NCBI RefSeq assembly: GCF_020554845.1
Contig: NZ_JAJCIA010000033.1
Coordinates: 1-46,084, forward strand
Direction of reading: 5' to 3'
Length of the DNA stretch: 46,084 nt
From: Blautia faecis
Lineage (GTDB): Bacteria; Bacillota; Clostridia; Lachnospirales; Lachnospiraceae
Positions 35,949-43,780 of this stretch are shown piece by piece; the stretch's first letter is position 1; each line of letters begins with the position of its first letter. The notes under the pieces are model-generated. The model was not told the DNA's origin, ran no database searches, and was given only the letters and a program-made list of their open reading frames with translations. Both the position numbers and the translations under genes were made by a program.

Positions 35949-37694
35949 CTAAAATGATATTATTGTATTATTCATATCAATTGCGCGGATATAATCCATT
36001 GATTTTGAAATCTTTTTCACCAGCTCAATTCCATGGATATCAAACTCCTCATGGTCATAGCTGTATTCCAGCGGATTAAAATTCACTCCGTTGTCTCTTA
36101 TCCTTAACTGGCAAATGTCATCCTCCAGGCAAAGGTTGATGTCGATCCAGTTGGAAGTTTTTCCACCAAATTTAATGATATTCACAGTCATTTCTTCTGC
36201 ACACACGGCAGCAAGATTGGCTCTGTTTCCGGATACACCGTTTTCCTTGCAGAACTCCAGGATTTTTCTGTTAACCGCGCCAGCTTCTTCCATGGTGCTC
36301 TTAATGGAAAAATCAAGATTGGTTCCGGGATTTTGATCGGGAACAATATAAAAAGTAGAATTTTTGTGTTTGATCTTTCGGAAAACCCAGGCTGCGATCA
36401 GAGTTATGATCTCTGTGGCAACGAATGCAGCACCAATTCCATTTGTACCGATTCCATCAATCTGTTTCCAGATAGAAATTCCTATAAATGTTGCAGGAAG
36501 AACTGCCACTGCATTTTCAAGGAAGGTAACAAAGCTTGCAATTGCAGTCTCTTCAATAGATTCATAATAGCTTACGGTAAATTTATTCCAGAGATAAGGC
36601 ACTACACACAGAGCAAAAATACGCAGCGCATGAACCATCTCCCGTCCCAGCTCTCCGCCGCCTCCGAACATAATGGTGATCTGTTCTGTAAACAGCATGA
36701 TCAGAACGAATATGACTGCCAGCACGATGTAGCTGTATTTCAGCATTTTTTTGCACAGGACACGGATTCCCACATAGTCTTTTTCTCCAAAAAGAATTCC
36801 TGCAACATTAGGAATTACACCAATGATTCCGCCTGTAAGCATTTCCACGATCAGCAAAACATTGTCGCAGACCGTAAATACTGCCATTCCGTCTTCCCCG
36901 ATCTGATTCATGATGATGGTATTCAGGCCAAGGGCTTTTACAAAATTGGTTGCCATGAAAACAAGCATAGGCACACCTGTAACCACCGCTTCCTTCACGA
37001 TTCCGAAATCCTTTGCATTCAGCCGCACGAAACTGATATTCCTCTTATCTGAGCGAATGTAGAAAAGGAAAACCACCATGGCAAAAAGGAAGCCAAGTAC
37101 CGTTGATAAGGATGCACCTGTGACTCCAAGTGGTGTAAATCTAAGAAATATGTAATCCAGCACAAGATTTATCACATTGGCTGCGATCAGATAAACAGAA
37201 GCAAGCTCCGGATGGTTTTCCACCCCAAGATAGTTTACCATCATCAGACCAATTCCGATTACCGGTGCACCTAACATGCTGATGCGGATATAGTCTCTTG
37301 TATAAGTTGTCAAAACTCCGTCTCCGGATACCAGAAATCTGGCAATAGGTCCTGCGGCAGGAAATGCAATAAGAGAAAACAGCAGTCCCACCACGAGTGT
37401 GACAATGAAAGTGGCTGAAAACAATCTCGAGGCCCCTTCTTTGTCACGTTTACCAAGCATATTCCCTGCGGCTATGGAACCTCCCACACCCAGACAGTAA
37501 CCAGTAAGCTGAACTATCGTTTCAACCGGAAGACTCATTGTGACTGCGGACATTGCTTCTACACCAATTAAATTACTTACAAAGATGGTGTCCACAATGT
37601 TTCCAAGCTGAAGTGCCAGCGACATCATAATACCTGGAACGATATACTTGTTTAATTTCGCATTCAGCAATCTGTTATTTCTGTTTTCCACCAT
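35949..37694 (-). CDS. MATE-family exporter fused to an anti-sigma-type HATPase domain
   Basis: 581 residues. Residues about 10-445 form a 12-helix MATE (multidrug and toxin extrusion) transporter, with internally repeated halves and GYCLGVGGSIAAGNMLG near the front. The remaining 130 residues (about 450-581) are a GHKL/HATPase_c domain of the SpoIIAB/RsbW kind. Its N-box is AVCAEEMTVNIIKFGG (N505), its G1 box is RDNGVNFNPLEY (D534) and its G2 box is DIHGIELVKK (G555). In SpoIIAB-like kinases these residues bind ATP. It is first in the operon and its TAG lies 12 bp before the NRPS start. It probably exports the peptide; the ATPase domain plus the STAS protein suggests the exporter is gated by, or signals through, a phosphoswitch. 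Both ideas are inference. Confidence 0.9.
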   Translation of the reverse strand: MVENRNNRLLNAKLNKYIVPGIMMSLALQLGNIVDTIFVSNLIGVEAMSAVTMSLPVETIVQLTGYCLGVGGSIAAGNMLGKRDKEGASRLFSATFIVTLVVGLLFSLIAFPAAGPIARFLVSGDGVLTTYTRDYIRISMLGAPVIGIGLMMVNYLGVENHPELASVYLIAANVINLVLDYIFLRFTPLGVTGASLSTVLGFLFAMVVFLFYIRSDKRNISFVRLNAKDFGIVKEAVVTGVPMLVFMATNFVKALGLNTIIMNQIGEDGMAVFTVCDNVLLIVEMLTGGIIGVIPNVAGILFGEKDYVGIRVLCKKMLKYSYIVLAVIFVLIMLFTEQITIMFGGGGELGREMVHALRIFALCVVPYLWNKFTVSYYESIEETAIASFVTFLENAVAVLPATFIGISIWKQIDGIGTNGIGAAFVATEIITLIAAWVFRKIKHKNSTFYIVPDQNPGTNLDFSIKSTMEEAGAVNRKILEFCKENGVSGNRANLAAVCAEEMTVNIIKFGGKTSNWIDINLCLEDDICQLRIRDNGVNFNPLEYSYDHEEFDIHGIELVKKISKSMDYIRAIDMNNTIISF

Positions 37695-37758
37695 TCCATC
37701 CCCTTTCGAAATTTTGGAATATTTCTAAACAAAATCAGAATACTCCATATTTATATAT

Positions 37759-37787
37759 AATTTAGCAAAAAATGAAATTTTTTTCAA
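37759..37787 (-). promoter_or_regulatory. Promoter of the NRPS/exporter operon
   Basis: On the minus strand TTGAAA (37782-37787), 17 bp and TAAATT (37759-37764) lie about 65 bp before the MATE start codon, in a very AT-rich stretch. It looks like a housekeeping-type promoter; I see no sigma-B- or sigma-F-like boxes. Confidence 0.55.
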
Positions 37788-37825
37788 TAAAGCAACGAAA
37801 ATAACGTCAAATTAAACAAAAATAA

Positions 37826-37886
37826 CTTAAAAAAATACCGGTTTCCCAAAGATATCCATTTAATGGAATTCTTTGGAAAACCGGTA
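37826..37886 (-). terminator. Terminator of the oligopeptide transporter operon
   Basis: On the minus strand TACCGGTTTTCCAAAG and its near-perfect complement form a stem of more than 20 bp, followed by ATTTTTTTAA. It insulates the NRPS operon promoter from the transporter operon. Confidence 0.9.
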
Positions 37887-37920
37887 GTATCCTTCCTGAT
37901 ATGTAATTATTCAGCAGACT

Positions 37921-38011
37921 CCAGAACATGTTTAAAAAGGCTTTCTGCAAAATGTACGTCACAATTTGCAGAGCCTGCAGATTGCAGGAAATAAATTTTC
38001 AGACAAGCTCC
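37921..38011. repeat. MITE-like element, internally deleted copy 3
   Basis: A 91-bp relative of the 166-bp element. The left arm (AACATGTTTAAAAAGGCTTTCTGC then AATGT-CGTCACAATTTG) is joined directly to the right arm (TGCAGATTGC-GGAA...TTTTCAGACAAGCTCC); the central hairpin is gone. Its right end overlaps the last codons and the stop of the downstream ATPase gene (oppF-like), which ends at 37999. Confidence 0.75.
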
Positions 38012-38985
38012 AAAGCCCTGTGACAGGCTGCTTTATGCCCCTTTTCCACCTCCTGAAGTACAGGAGCTTCCTGCCTGCAGCGGTCTGTTGCATAGGGACA
38101 GCGGGTATGGAATTTACATCCAGACGGTGGATTGTAGGCACTTGGCACGTCACCTTCCAGAATGATACGCTGACGTTTCTTCTTCACATCCGGAAGCGGG
38201 ATTGCAGAAAGAAGAGCTTTGGTATAGGGGTGCATCGGGTTGGAATAAAGCTGGGCTTTTTCTGCAACCTCAACCACACTTCCAAGATACATAACTGCGA
38301 TTCTGTCACTGATATGGCGGACTACGCTCAGGTCATGGGAGATAAACAGGTAGGTCAGATTTTTCTTCTGCTGCATATTTCTCATAAGATTCAGCACCTG
38401 CGCACGGACAGATACGTCCAGTGCGGAAACCGCCTCGTCACAGACAACAAATTCCGGATTCAGGATCAGTGCCCTTGCAATTCCGATTCGCTGCCTCTGA
38501 CCGCCTGAAAACTCGTGAGGAAAACGATTCAGATACTGTTTATCCAGTCCAACCTCCTGAAGGATCTCTTCCACCATTTCCCTGCGTTCTTCCTTAGTCC
38601 CCACTTTATACACCTCAAGAGGGGCACTGATCAGATCATAAACGGTCATTCTGGGATTCAGGGAGCTGTATGGATCCTGAAAAATGATCTGCAGCTTCCG
38701 GCGCATTTCCCACATTTTTTTCTTATCATAGGTAAGGATATCTTCCCCATTGTACATAACCTGGCCCTCTGTTGCCGGGATCAGGCGGAGAATAGTTCTT
38801 CCCAGAGTGGATTTTCCGCAGCCGGACTCTCCGACCAGGCCCAGTGTCTCACCCTTTCTCACAGAAAGACTTACATGGTCTACTGCTTTTACTACAGATG
38901 GATTACGGTTCAGAAGCCCTTTTTTTGCCGTAAAATATTTGGATAGATCCTTTGTTTCCAACAAGATTCCTGTGTTCTCACTCAT
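37999..38985 (-). CDS. oppF: Oligopeptide ABC transporter ATPase (OppF/DppF)
   Basis: A 328-residue ATPase with Walker A GESGCGKST, signature FSGGQRQRIGIARAL and Walker B FVVCDEAVSALD (alanine where most relatives have proline). The C-terminal oligopeptide-transporter extension has the Cys-rich GCKFHTRCPYATDRC. It overlaps the OppD gene by 4 bp (ATGA). The last codons and the TGA stop come from the end of the copy 3 repeat element. It energises the permease pair encoded upstream. Confidence 0.94.
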   Translation of the reverse strand: MSENTGILLETKDLSKYFTAKKGLLNRNPSVVKAVDHVSLSVRKGETLGLVGESGCGKSTLGRTILRLIPATEGQVMYNGEDILTYDKKKMWEMRRKLQIIFQDPYSSLNPRMTVYDLISAPLEVYKVGTKEERREMVEEILQEVGLDKQYLNRFPHEFSGGQRQRIGIARALILNPEFVVCDEAVSALDVSVRAQVLNLMRNMQQKKNLTYLFISHDLSVVRHISDRIAVMYLGSVVEVAEKAQLYSNPMHPYTKALLSAIPLPDVKKKRQRIILEGDVPSAYNPPSGCKFHTRCPYATDRCRQEAPVLQEVEKGHKAACHRALELV

Positions 38986-39953
38986 TCTTTCTCACCCTCG
39001 TATCTGAAGCAGCTTACCAGAGAATTTCCAGCATGGTAAACGCCTGGTTTTTCTTTCATGCAGCGGTCTTTTCCGTAAGGACATCGGGGAGCAAATCTGC
39101 AGCCTGCAGGCATAGCATCCGGTGCCGGAACGGTGCCCTCAATGGTATTCAACAGCTCTACATCCTCATCAAGACGTGGGATAGAGTTCAAAAGTCCCTG
39201 TGTATAAGGATGCTTCGGTCTTTCAAAAATATCCTCAATGCTGCCGTATTCTACTGCTTTTCCTGCATAAAGAACAAGCACATCGTCTGCGGTCTCTGCT
39301 ACTACCCCCATATCATGGGTAATCAGCATAATAGCCGTTCCCATTTTTTCCCTAAGCTCACACATCAGCTCCAGGATCTGTGCCTGAATGGTTACATCCA
39401 GGGCGGTGGTAGGCTCATCTGCGATAAGAAGTCTTGGCTCGCAGGATACTGCCATGGCAATCATCACTCGCTGGCGCATACCGCCTGAAAGCTGGTGCGG
39501 ATATTCCTTCATCCGCTTCTCCGGCGCTGCGATTCCAACTCTTTTCAGAACGTCCACAGCTCTTGTCCAGGCTTCCTTTTTGCCGCAGTTCTGGTGGAGC
39601 ATGATTGGTTCCATCAGCTGGGTTCCAATAGTCAGAGTCGGATTCAGGGCAGTCATTGGATCCTGAAAGATCATGGCAATATCATTTCCGCGGATCCTGC
39701 ACATCTCTTTCTCCGGAAGCCCTATCAGTTCTTTTCCATCCAGTTTGATGCTGCCGCCAGAAATCCGGGCGTTGCTTCCAAGAAGCTGAAGGATAGACAT
39801 GGATGTGACACTTTTTCCGCATCCAGACTCGCCTACAATTCCGAGGATCCTGCCTTTTTCTACAGAAAAGCTTACACCGTCAACGGCTGTGTTAATGCCT
39901 TTTTTTGTCTGAAACTGTACCTGTAAATTCTCTACTGAAAGTAAAGATGCCAT
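38982..39953 (-). CDS. oppD: Oligopeptide ABC transporter ATPase (OppD/DppD)
   Basis: A 323-residue ATPase: Walker A GESGCGKSV, signature LSGGMRQRVMIAMA, Walker B LLIADEPTTALD, and the Cys-rich C-terminal extension GCRFAPRCPYGKDRC. It heterodimerises with OppF, whose gene overlaps it. It lies about 145 bp downstream of the binding-protein gene, with three hairpins in the gap, which probably lower ATPase synthesis relative to the binding protein. Confidence 0.94.
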   Translation of the reverse strand: MASLLSVENLQVQFQTKKGINTAVDGVSFSVEKGRILGIVGESGCGKSVTSMSILQLLGSNARISGGSIKLDGKELIGLPEKEMCRIRGNDIAMIFQDPMTALNPTLTIGTQLMEPIMLHQNCGKKEAWTRAVDVLKRVGIAAPEKRMKEYPHQLSGGMRQRVMIAMAVSCEPRLLIADEPTTALDVTIQAQILELMCELREKMGTAIMLITHDMGVVAETADDVLVLYAGKAVEYGSIEDIFERPKHPYTQGLLNSIPRLDEDVELLNTIEGTVPAPDAMPAGCRFAPRCPYGKDRCMKEKPGVYHAGNSLVSCFRYEGEKE

Positions 39954-39984
39954 AGCTGTACTCCTTTTTCTCTTAATTAACTCA

Positions 39985-40083
39985 CTGTGATTCTTTCACA
40001 GCTCCTGAAATCCGCCAGAAATGAGAGTCTTTTCTCTCATATTTGGCGGGTTCCAGGATCAAAAGCTTTATCCGCTTTTGTCC
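39985..40083 (-). promoter_or_regulatory. Three tandem hairpins between binding protein and ATPase genes
   Basis: In transcription order they are GGACAAAAGC...GCTTTTGATCC (40056-40083), CCGCCAAATATGAGAG...CTCTCATTTCTGGCGG (40012-40049) and CTGTGA-AAGAA-TCACAG (39985-40001). None has a long T run. Such structures typically protect the upstream binding-protein mRNA from 3' exonucleases and cut downstream expression. Confidence 0.65.
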
Positions 40084-40098
40084 TGTTTCCCATTTTTA

Positions 40099-41679
40099 TT
40101 ACTCTTTATCCCACTCCCAGGAAGACCAGTTCAGACAATTAAAGTCTGCAACGTTCAGGTTCTTCATGCTCTTGTTGTAAGCGGTAAGAAGGTTCTTTGT
40201 ATATAAGTAGCCCATAGCTGCTTTTTCTACAACCTTTTCCTGATACTCATCGAAGTATGGTTTTCTTGCTTCAAAAGTAAGCTCTGCGTTTCCTTTGTCG
40301 ATCAGGTCAGAAAGCTCTGTATCCTGAAGCTGGCAGAAGTTGCAGGAGCTTTCCGGATAGATCATTTCACGGCTCTCACTTGGGTCAAGAGTTCCGCCGG
40401 AACCAATGATTCCAAGATCATGCTCGCCGTCAAGCATACGGCTCATCAGAGTTGCAAAGTCCATCTGCTCAATTTCTACATTTACACCGACATTTGCAAA
40501 ATCCTGTACGATCAGGGCTGCACATCTCTCGGTAATGCTGCTTCCAGAGGAGATGAAAAATTTCAGTGTCTGTCCAGCCGGGAAGCCTGCTTCTGCAAGC
40601 ATCTCTTTTGCCTTTTCAGGATCGTACTGAACCTGAACTTTGTCATTGTAGTATGGGCTTACCGGTGCGATCGGGGTCATGATCGGAGTTCCCTCTCCCA
40701 TAAGAAGACCATTTACCAGTACGTCACGGTTGATTGCCATATTCAGTGCCTGGCGAACTTCCTGAGTAAGATATTCCTTCTGAGTATTGAAGATCAGAGT
40801 GGTATAGGAAGTGGTAGGAACAGACTCTGTTACCAGGTTATCCTGGGACTTGGCTGTTTCCCAGTCATCAGTCAGTACGGAACCGAATCCGATCAAATCA
40901 AGCTCGCCGTTCATAAGACCGGAAAGAACGTTTGCGGACGGTACTACACGGATGATCAGACGGTCAATATTTGGAGTTCCAAGATAGTAGTTTTCGTTCT
41001 TTGTGAACTCCATACGCTCACCATTGATCTCACTGTCATAGATGAATGGGCCGGAACCTACCGGATTTGCCCAAAGGTCAGGAGCATTGATCTCTTCTGC
41101 TGTTTTTCCTTCAAATATATGTTTCGGGATGATGAAAACAGTGTCGATATCCTGCAGGAATGTATCAGGATACATAGCCTCTTTTAATTTGAAGGTTACT
41201 TCATAATCGCTGTCTGCAGTTACTTCGATAGAATCCTCGGAAAGCTCTGCTCCGGAATCATCCACACCGGCAATGTACTCCAGGTGATAACGGCTCTTTG
41301 CCTCTACAGACGGATCAGAATACATCTGGTAGCTGAATACAACGTCCTCTGCTGTAACCGGCTCACCATCAGACCATACTGCGTCTTCATGAAGCTTAAA
41401 GGTAACTGCGTCACTGGCATCATTTACAGTCCAGGACTCAGCAAGGCGTCCCTCAATGGAACCGTCTGCGTTTGTCTGTGTCAGGCGGTCATAAATCTGG
41501 TCACAGATAAAACGGGTGTAGTTGCTTGTGGTGTTCAGCGGCATCATGGTATCCCATGCCTGGTCCATAGCAGCTGTTACAACTTTTTCCTCTGCCTCAG
41601 CAGCAGCTGGAACAGCATAGCCTGCTACCATGCTTCCTGCAAGCAGGAGCGCTGCAGCCTTTTTCATGTTGAATTTCAT
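40099..41679 (-). CDS. Oligopeptide-binding protein (SBP family 5), no lipobox
   Basis: A 526-residue periplasm-type binding protein of the OppA/DppA family (motif DAVWSDGEPVTAEDVVFSYQ, and the long C-terminal lobe). The signal peptide (1-27, AAALLLAGSMVAGYAVPAAAEA) has no cysteine, so, as for the sugar-binding protein in this window, lipid anchoring is not predicted. It follows the two permease genes, which is not the common gene order (binding protein first). A GGAGGAGA site precedes the ATG. Ligand: peptides or nickel-type ligands are known for the family; the sequence does not decide. Confidence 0.9.
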   Translation of the reverse strand: MKFNMKKAAALLLAGSMVAGYAVPAAAEAEEKVVTAAMDQAWDTMMPLNTTSNYTRFICDQIYDRLTQTNADGSIEGRLAESWTVNDASDAVTFKLHEDAVWSDGEPVTAEDVVFSYQMYSDPSVEAKSRYHLEYIAGVDDSGAELSEDSIEVTADSDYEVTFKLKEAMYPDTFLQDIDTVFIIPKHIFEGKTAEEINAPDLWANPVGSGPFIYDSEINGERMEFTKNENYYLGTPNIDRLIIRVVPSANVLSGLMNGELDLIGFGSVLTDDWETAKSQDNLVTESVPTTSYTTLIFNTQKEYLTQEVRQALNMAINRDVLVNGLLMGEGTPIMTPIAPVSPYYNDKVQVQYDPEKAKEMLAEAGFPAGQTLKFFISSGSSITERCAALIVQDFANVGVNVEIEQMDFATLMSRMLDGEHDLGIIGSGGTLDPSESREMIYPESSCNFCQLQDTELSDLIDKGNAELTFEARKPYFDEYQEKVVEKAAMGYLYTKNLLTAYNKSMKNLNVADFNCLNWSSWEWDKE

Positions 41680-41745
41680 AGGTCTCCTCCTTTTTTCTTT
41701 TGTCAGGGATATTTTTTCTCTGACAGGTTTTGTGAAGCAAATCAG

Positions 41746-41762
41746 TCCGGGAAACTCCCGGA
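41746..41762 (-). promoter_or_regulatory. Hairpin upstream of the peptide-binding protein gene
   Basis: TCCGGGA-aac-TCCCGGA forms a tight 7-bp hairpin between the OppC-type and binding-protein genes, with a second weaker TGTCAG...CTGACA pair at 41701-41725. It probably affects mRNA stability; no T run follows. Confidence 0.55.
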
Positions 41763-41822
41763 ACCAATCTTATGTCAACGGACTGTCCGGTCTTGCATCA
41801 AGACCCTCCTAATCCTGAGACA

Positions 41823-42692
41823 TTACAGTTTGATCTTCGGATCCAGCGCATCGCGGATACCGTCGCCCAGAAAATTAATACTTAACACAGTGATCAGAAG
41901 TGCAAGTCCCGGCGGAAGCCAGATCCACAGTTTCTGGGAAAGCACAGTAATGGACTGCGCATCGTAGAGCATATTTCCCCAGCTTGCTCCCGGCGGCTGT
42001 ACACCCATGCCAAGGAAGCTTAAGGATGATTCGGAAAGGATGGCACTCGCCATCTGGAATGTGATTGCGATCAGGATCGGGGCAAAAGAGTTTGGAAGAA
42101 CATACTTTGTCACGATCTTGAAATTGGAGGTACCAATTGCCCTTGCAGATTCTACATATTCTTTCTCGGATACGGAAAGTACATTTGCATAGATCAGTCT
42201 GGCAAACTGTGTCCAGCCGAGCACACCGATGACACAGGTTACAGACCAGACAGACGGTCCCAGAACAGCAACCAGCACCAGGATCAGCACAATTGATGGA
42301 AAAGACATAAAAATATCTGCAATTCGCATAATAACTGCTTCCGCTTTTCCTCTGGCATAACCAGCAACCAGGCCAAGAGGAACTCCGATTGCGCAGCTGA
42401 TCAGTGTGGAAACAAAACCAACCAGCAGAGAGGTTCTTCCGCCGTACATCAAACGGGCAAAAACATCACGTCCGATAGCATCAGTTCCAAGGATGTGCGC
42501 TCCTCCCGGAGCTGCAGAAAAAGCAGTGTAATCTGAAGTATAAGGATCCAGCTTCAGGATCATGGGAAGAAAAACCACCATCAGGATTTCCACGATCAGG
42601 ACTACCAGGCCTGCCATAGCCATTTTGTGCTCTTTCAGTTTATCAAGTACCTCGGAAAGATAGCTTACATTTTCGTTTTTCTGTTTTTTCAT
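41823..42692 (-). CDS. Oligopeptide ABC transporter permease (OppC/DppC type)
   Basis: A 289-residue permease with a cytoplasmic N-terminus, the DPYTSDYT-like OppC N-terminal motif, six helices, and the EAA loop ESARAIGTSNFKIVTKYVLP (about 186-205). It lies 19 bp after the OppB-type gene and carries GMGVQPPGASWG, a family hallmark. Confidence 0.94.
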   Translation of the reverse strand: MKKQKNENVSYLSEVLDKLKEHKMAMAGLVVLIVEILMVVFLPMILKLDPYTSDYTAFSAAPGGAHILGTDAIGRDVFARLMYGGRTSLLVGFVSTLISCAIGVPLGLVAGYARGKAEAVIMRIADIFMSFPSIVLILVLVAVLGPSVWSVTCVIGVLGWTQFARLIYANVLSVSEKEYVESARAIGTSNFKIVTKYVLPNSFAPILIAITFQMASAILSESSLSFLGMGVQPPGASWGNMLYDAQSITVLSQKLWIWLPPGLALLITVLSINFLGDGIRDALDPKIKL

Positions 42693-42711
42693 TTTTGTCT
42701 TCTATCCTCCC

Positions 42712-43668
42712 TTATTTATAGCTGATTCTCGGATCCAGAATTCCGTATGCAACATCAGTGAGAATATTCGCAATAAGAACCGCTGCCGCGATCATAACCG
42801 TGATTCCCATAATAACCGGGTAGTCTCGTCCATTGATCGCTGTTACCATAAGAGAGCCAATTCCCGGCCATCCAAAAACCTGCTCAGTTACAACTGCACC
42901 GCCTACAATAGAAGGAATGGACATTCCCACAACTGTAACAACCGGTGTAAGGGCATTTTTCAAGGCATGCTTCATGATCACTTTCCATTTGGTAAGACCC
43001 TTGGACTTGGCGGTACGAATGTAGTCATCCTGCATAACTTCCAGCATACTGCTTCGCATGTGCCTTACCCATCCTCCGATCTGCTGGAAGGAAAGAACCA
43101 GACAAGGCAGGATCATGTGCTTCATCAGATCTCCAAATGTATGAGCTCCGCTTGAGCTGTACATTCCTCCTGATGGCAGAATGTTAAACACAATGGCGAA
43201 CAGGTAAATAAATACCAGTCCTACAAAGAAGTTCGGAGTCGCCATCATCAGCATAGACAGACCGCCGGAAAAGTAATCTCTTCCTGAATTCGGCCTGGAG
43301 GCAGCAAAGATTCCAAGAGGAATGGATACGATCAATGACAGTACAATGGAGCTTGCTGCCAGAATCGCAGTAGCCGGAAGACGCTCCAGTATCATCGCTG
43401 CCACCGGTCTCTGGGTGCTGTAGGAAAATCCCAGATTTCCCGTAAGCAATTGTTTCAGCCAGGTAAAATACTGAATGATCACCGGCTGATCCAGTCCAAG
43501 TGCCACTCTCTTACGTTCCAGCTCTGCCGGAGTAATTCCCGGATCTGCCAGAAGTGCATCCAGCGGTGAACCAGGCGCCATATTCAGAATAAAATAGGCC
43601 AATATGGTAATTCCGAAAAAAGTGGGAATGGCGATCAGTATTCTTTTTAATATGTATTTCCACTTCAT
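42712..43668 (-). CDS. Oligopeptide ABC transporter permease (OppB/DppB type)
   Basis: A 318-residue permease with the N-terminal RILIAIPTFFGITIL helix, GSPLDALL, and the EAA loop RTAKSKGLTKWKVIMKHALK (about 212-231). It is the first gene of the transporter proper. It is separated from the upstream desulfidase-like gene by a repeat element (43694-43780), so the two may or may not be cotranscribed. Confidence 0.94.
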   Translation of the reverse strand: MKWKYILKRILIAIPTFFGITILAYFILNMAPGSPLDALLADPGITPAELERKRVALGLDQPVIIQYFTWLKQLLTGNLGFSYSTQRPVAAMILERLPATAILAASSIVLSLIVSIPLGIFAASRPNSGRDYFSGGLSMLMMATPNFFVGLVFIYLFAIVFNILPSGGMYSSSGAHTFGDLMKHMILPCLVLSFQQIGGWVRHMRSSMLEVMQDDYIRTAKSKGLTKWKVIMKHALKNALTPVVTVVGMSIPSIVGGAVVTEQVFGWPGIGSLMVTAINGRDYPVIMGITVMIAAAVLIANILTDVAYGILDPRISYK

Positions 43669-43693
43669 AGTGTTTTCCCTTCATCTCCTTTTC

Positions 43694-43780
43694 CTAGAAC
43701 CTGTTTAAAAAAGTATTTCCGCAAGCTCCCGCAAATTGTGGCGCACATCTTGCAGAAAGCCTTTTTCAACCACGCTCTAC
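43694..43780. repeat. MITE-like element, internally deleted copy 4 (inverted)
   Basis: An 87-bp element. On the minus strand it begins TAGAGCGTGGTTGAAAAAGG, continues CTTTCTGCAA and CACAATTTGCGGGAG, then jumps to the right arm and ends AAACAGGTTCTAG. The start of the element contains the last codons (GTA GAG CGT GGT TGA) of the gene ending at 43766. Confidence 0.8.

Noticed and set aside
35949..37694. The C-terminal part of the MATE frame as a sequencing-error fusion of two genes
   Set aside because: The join is in frame with no internal start or ribosome binding site, and the operon also has the matching STAS protein, so a real fusion is more likely.
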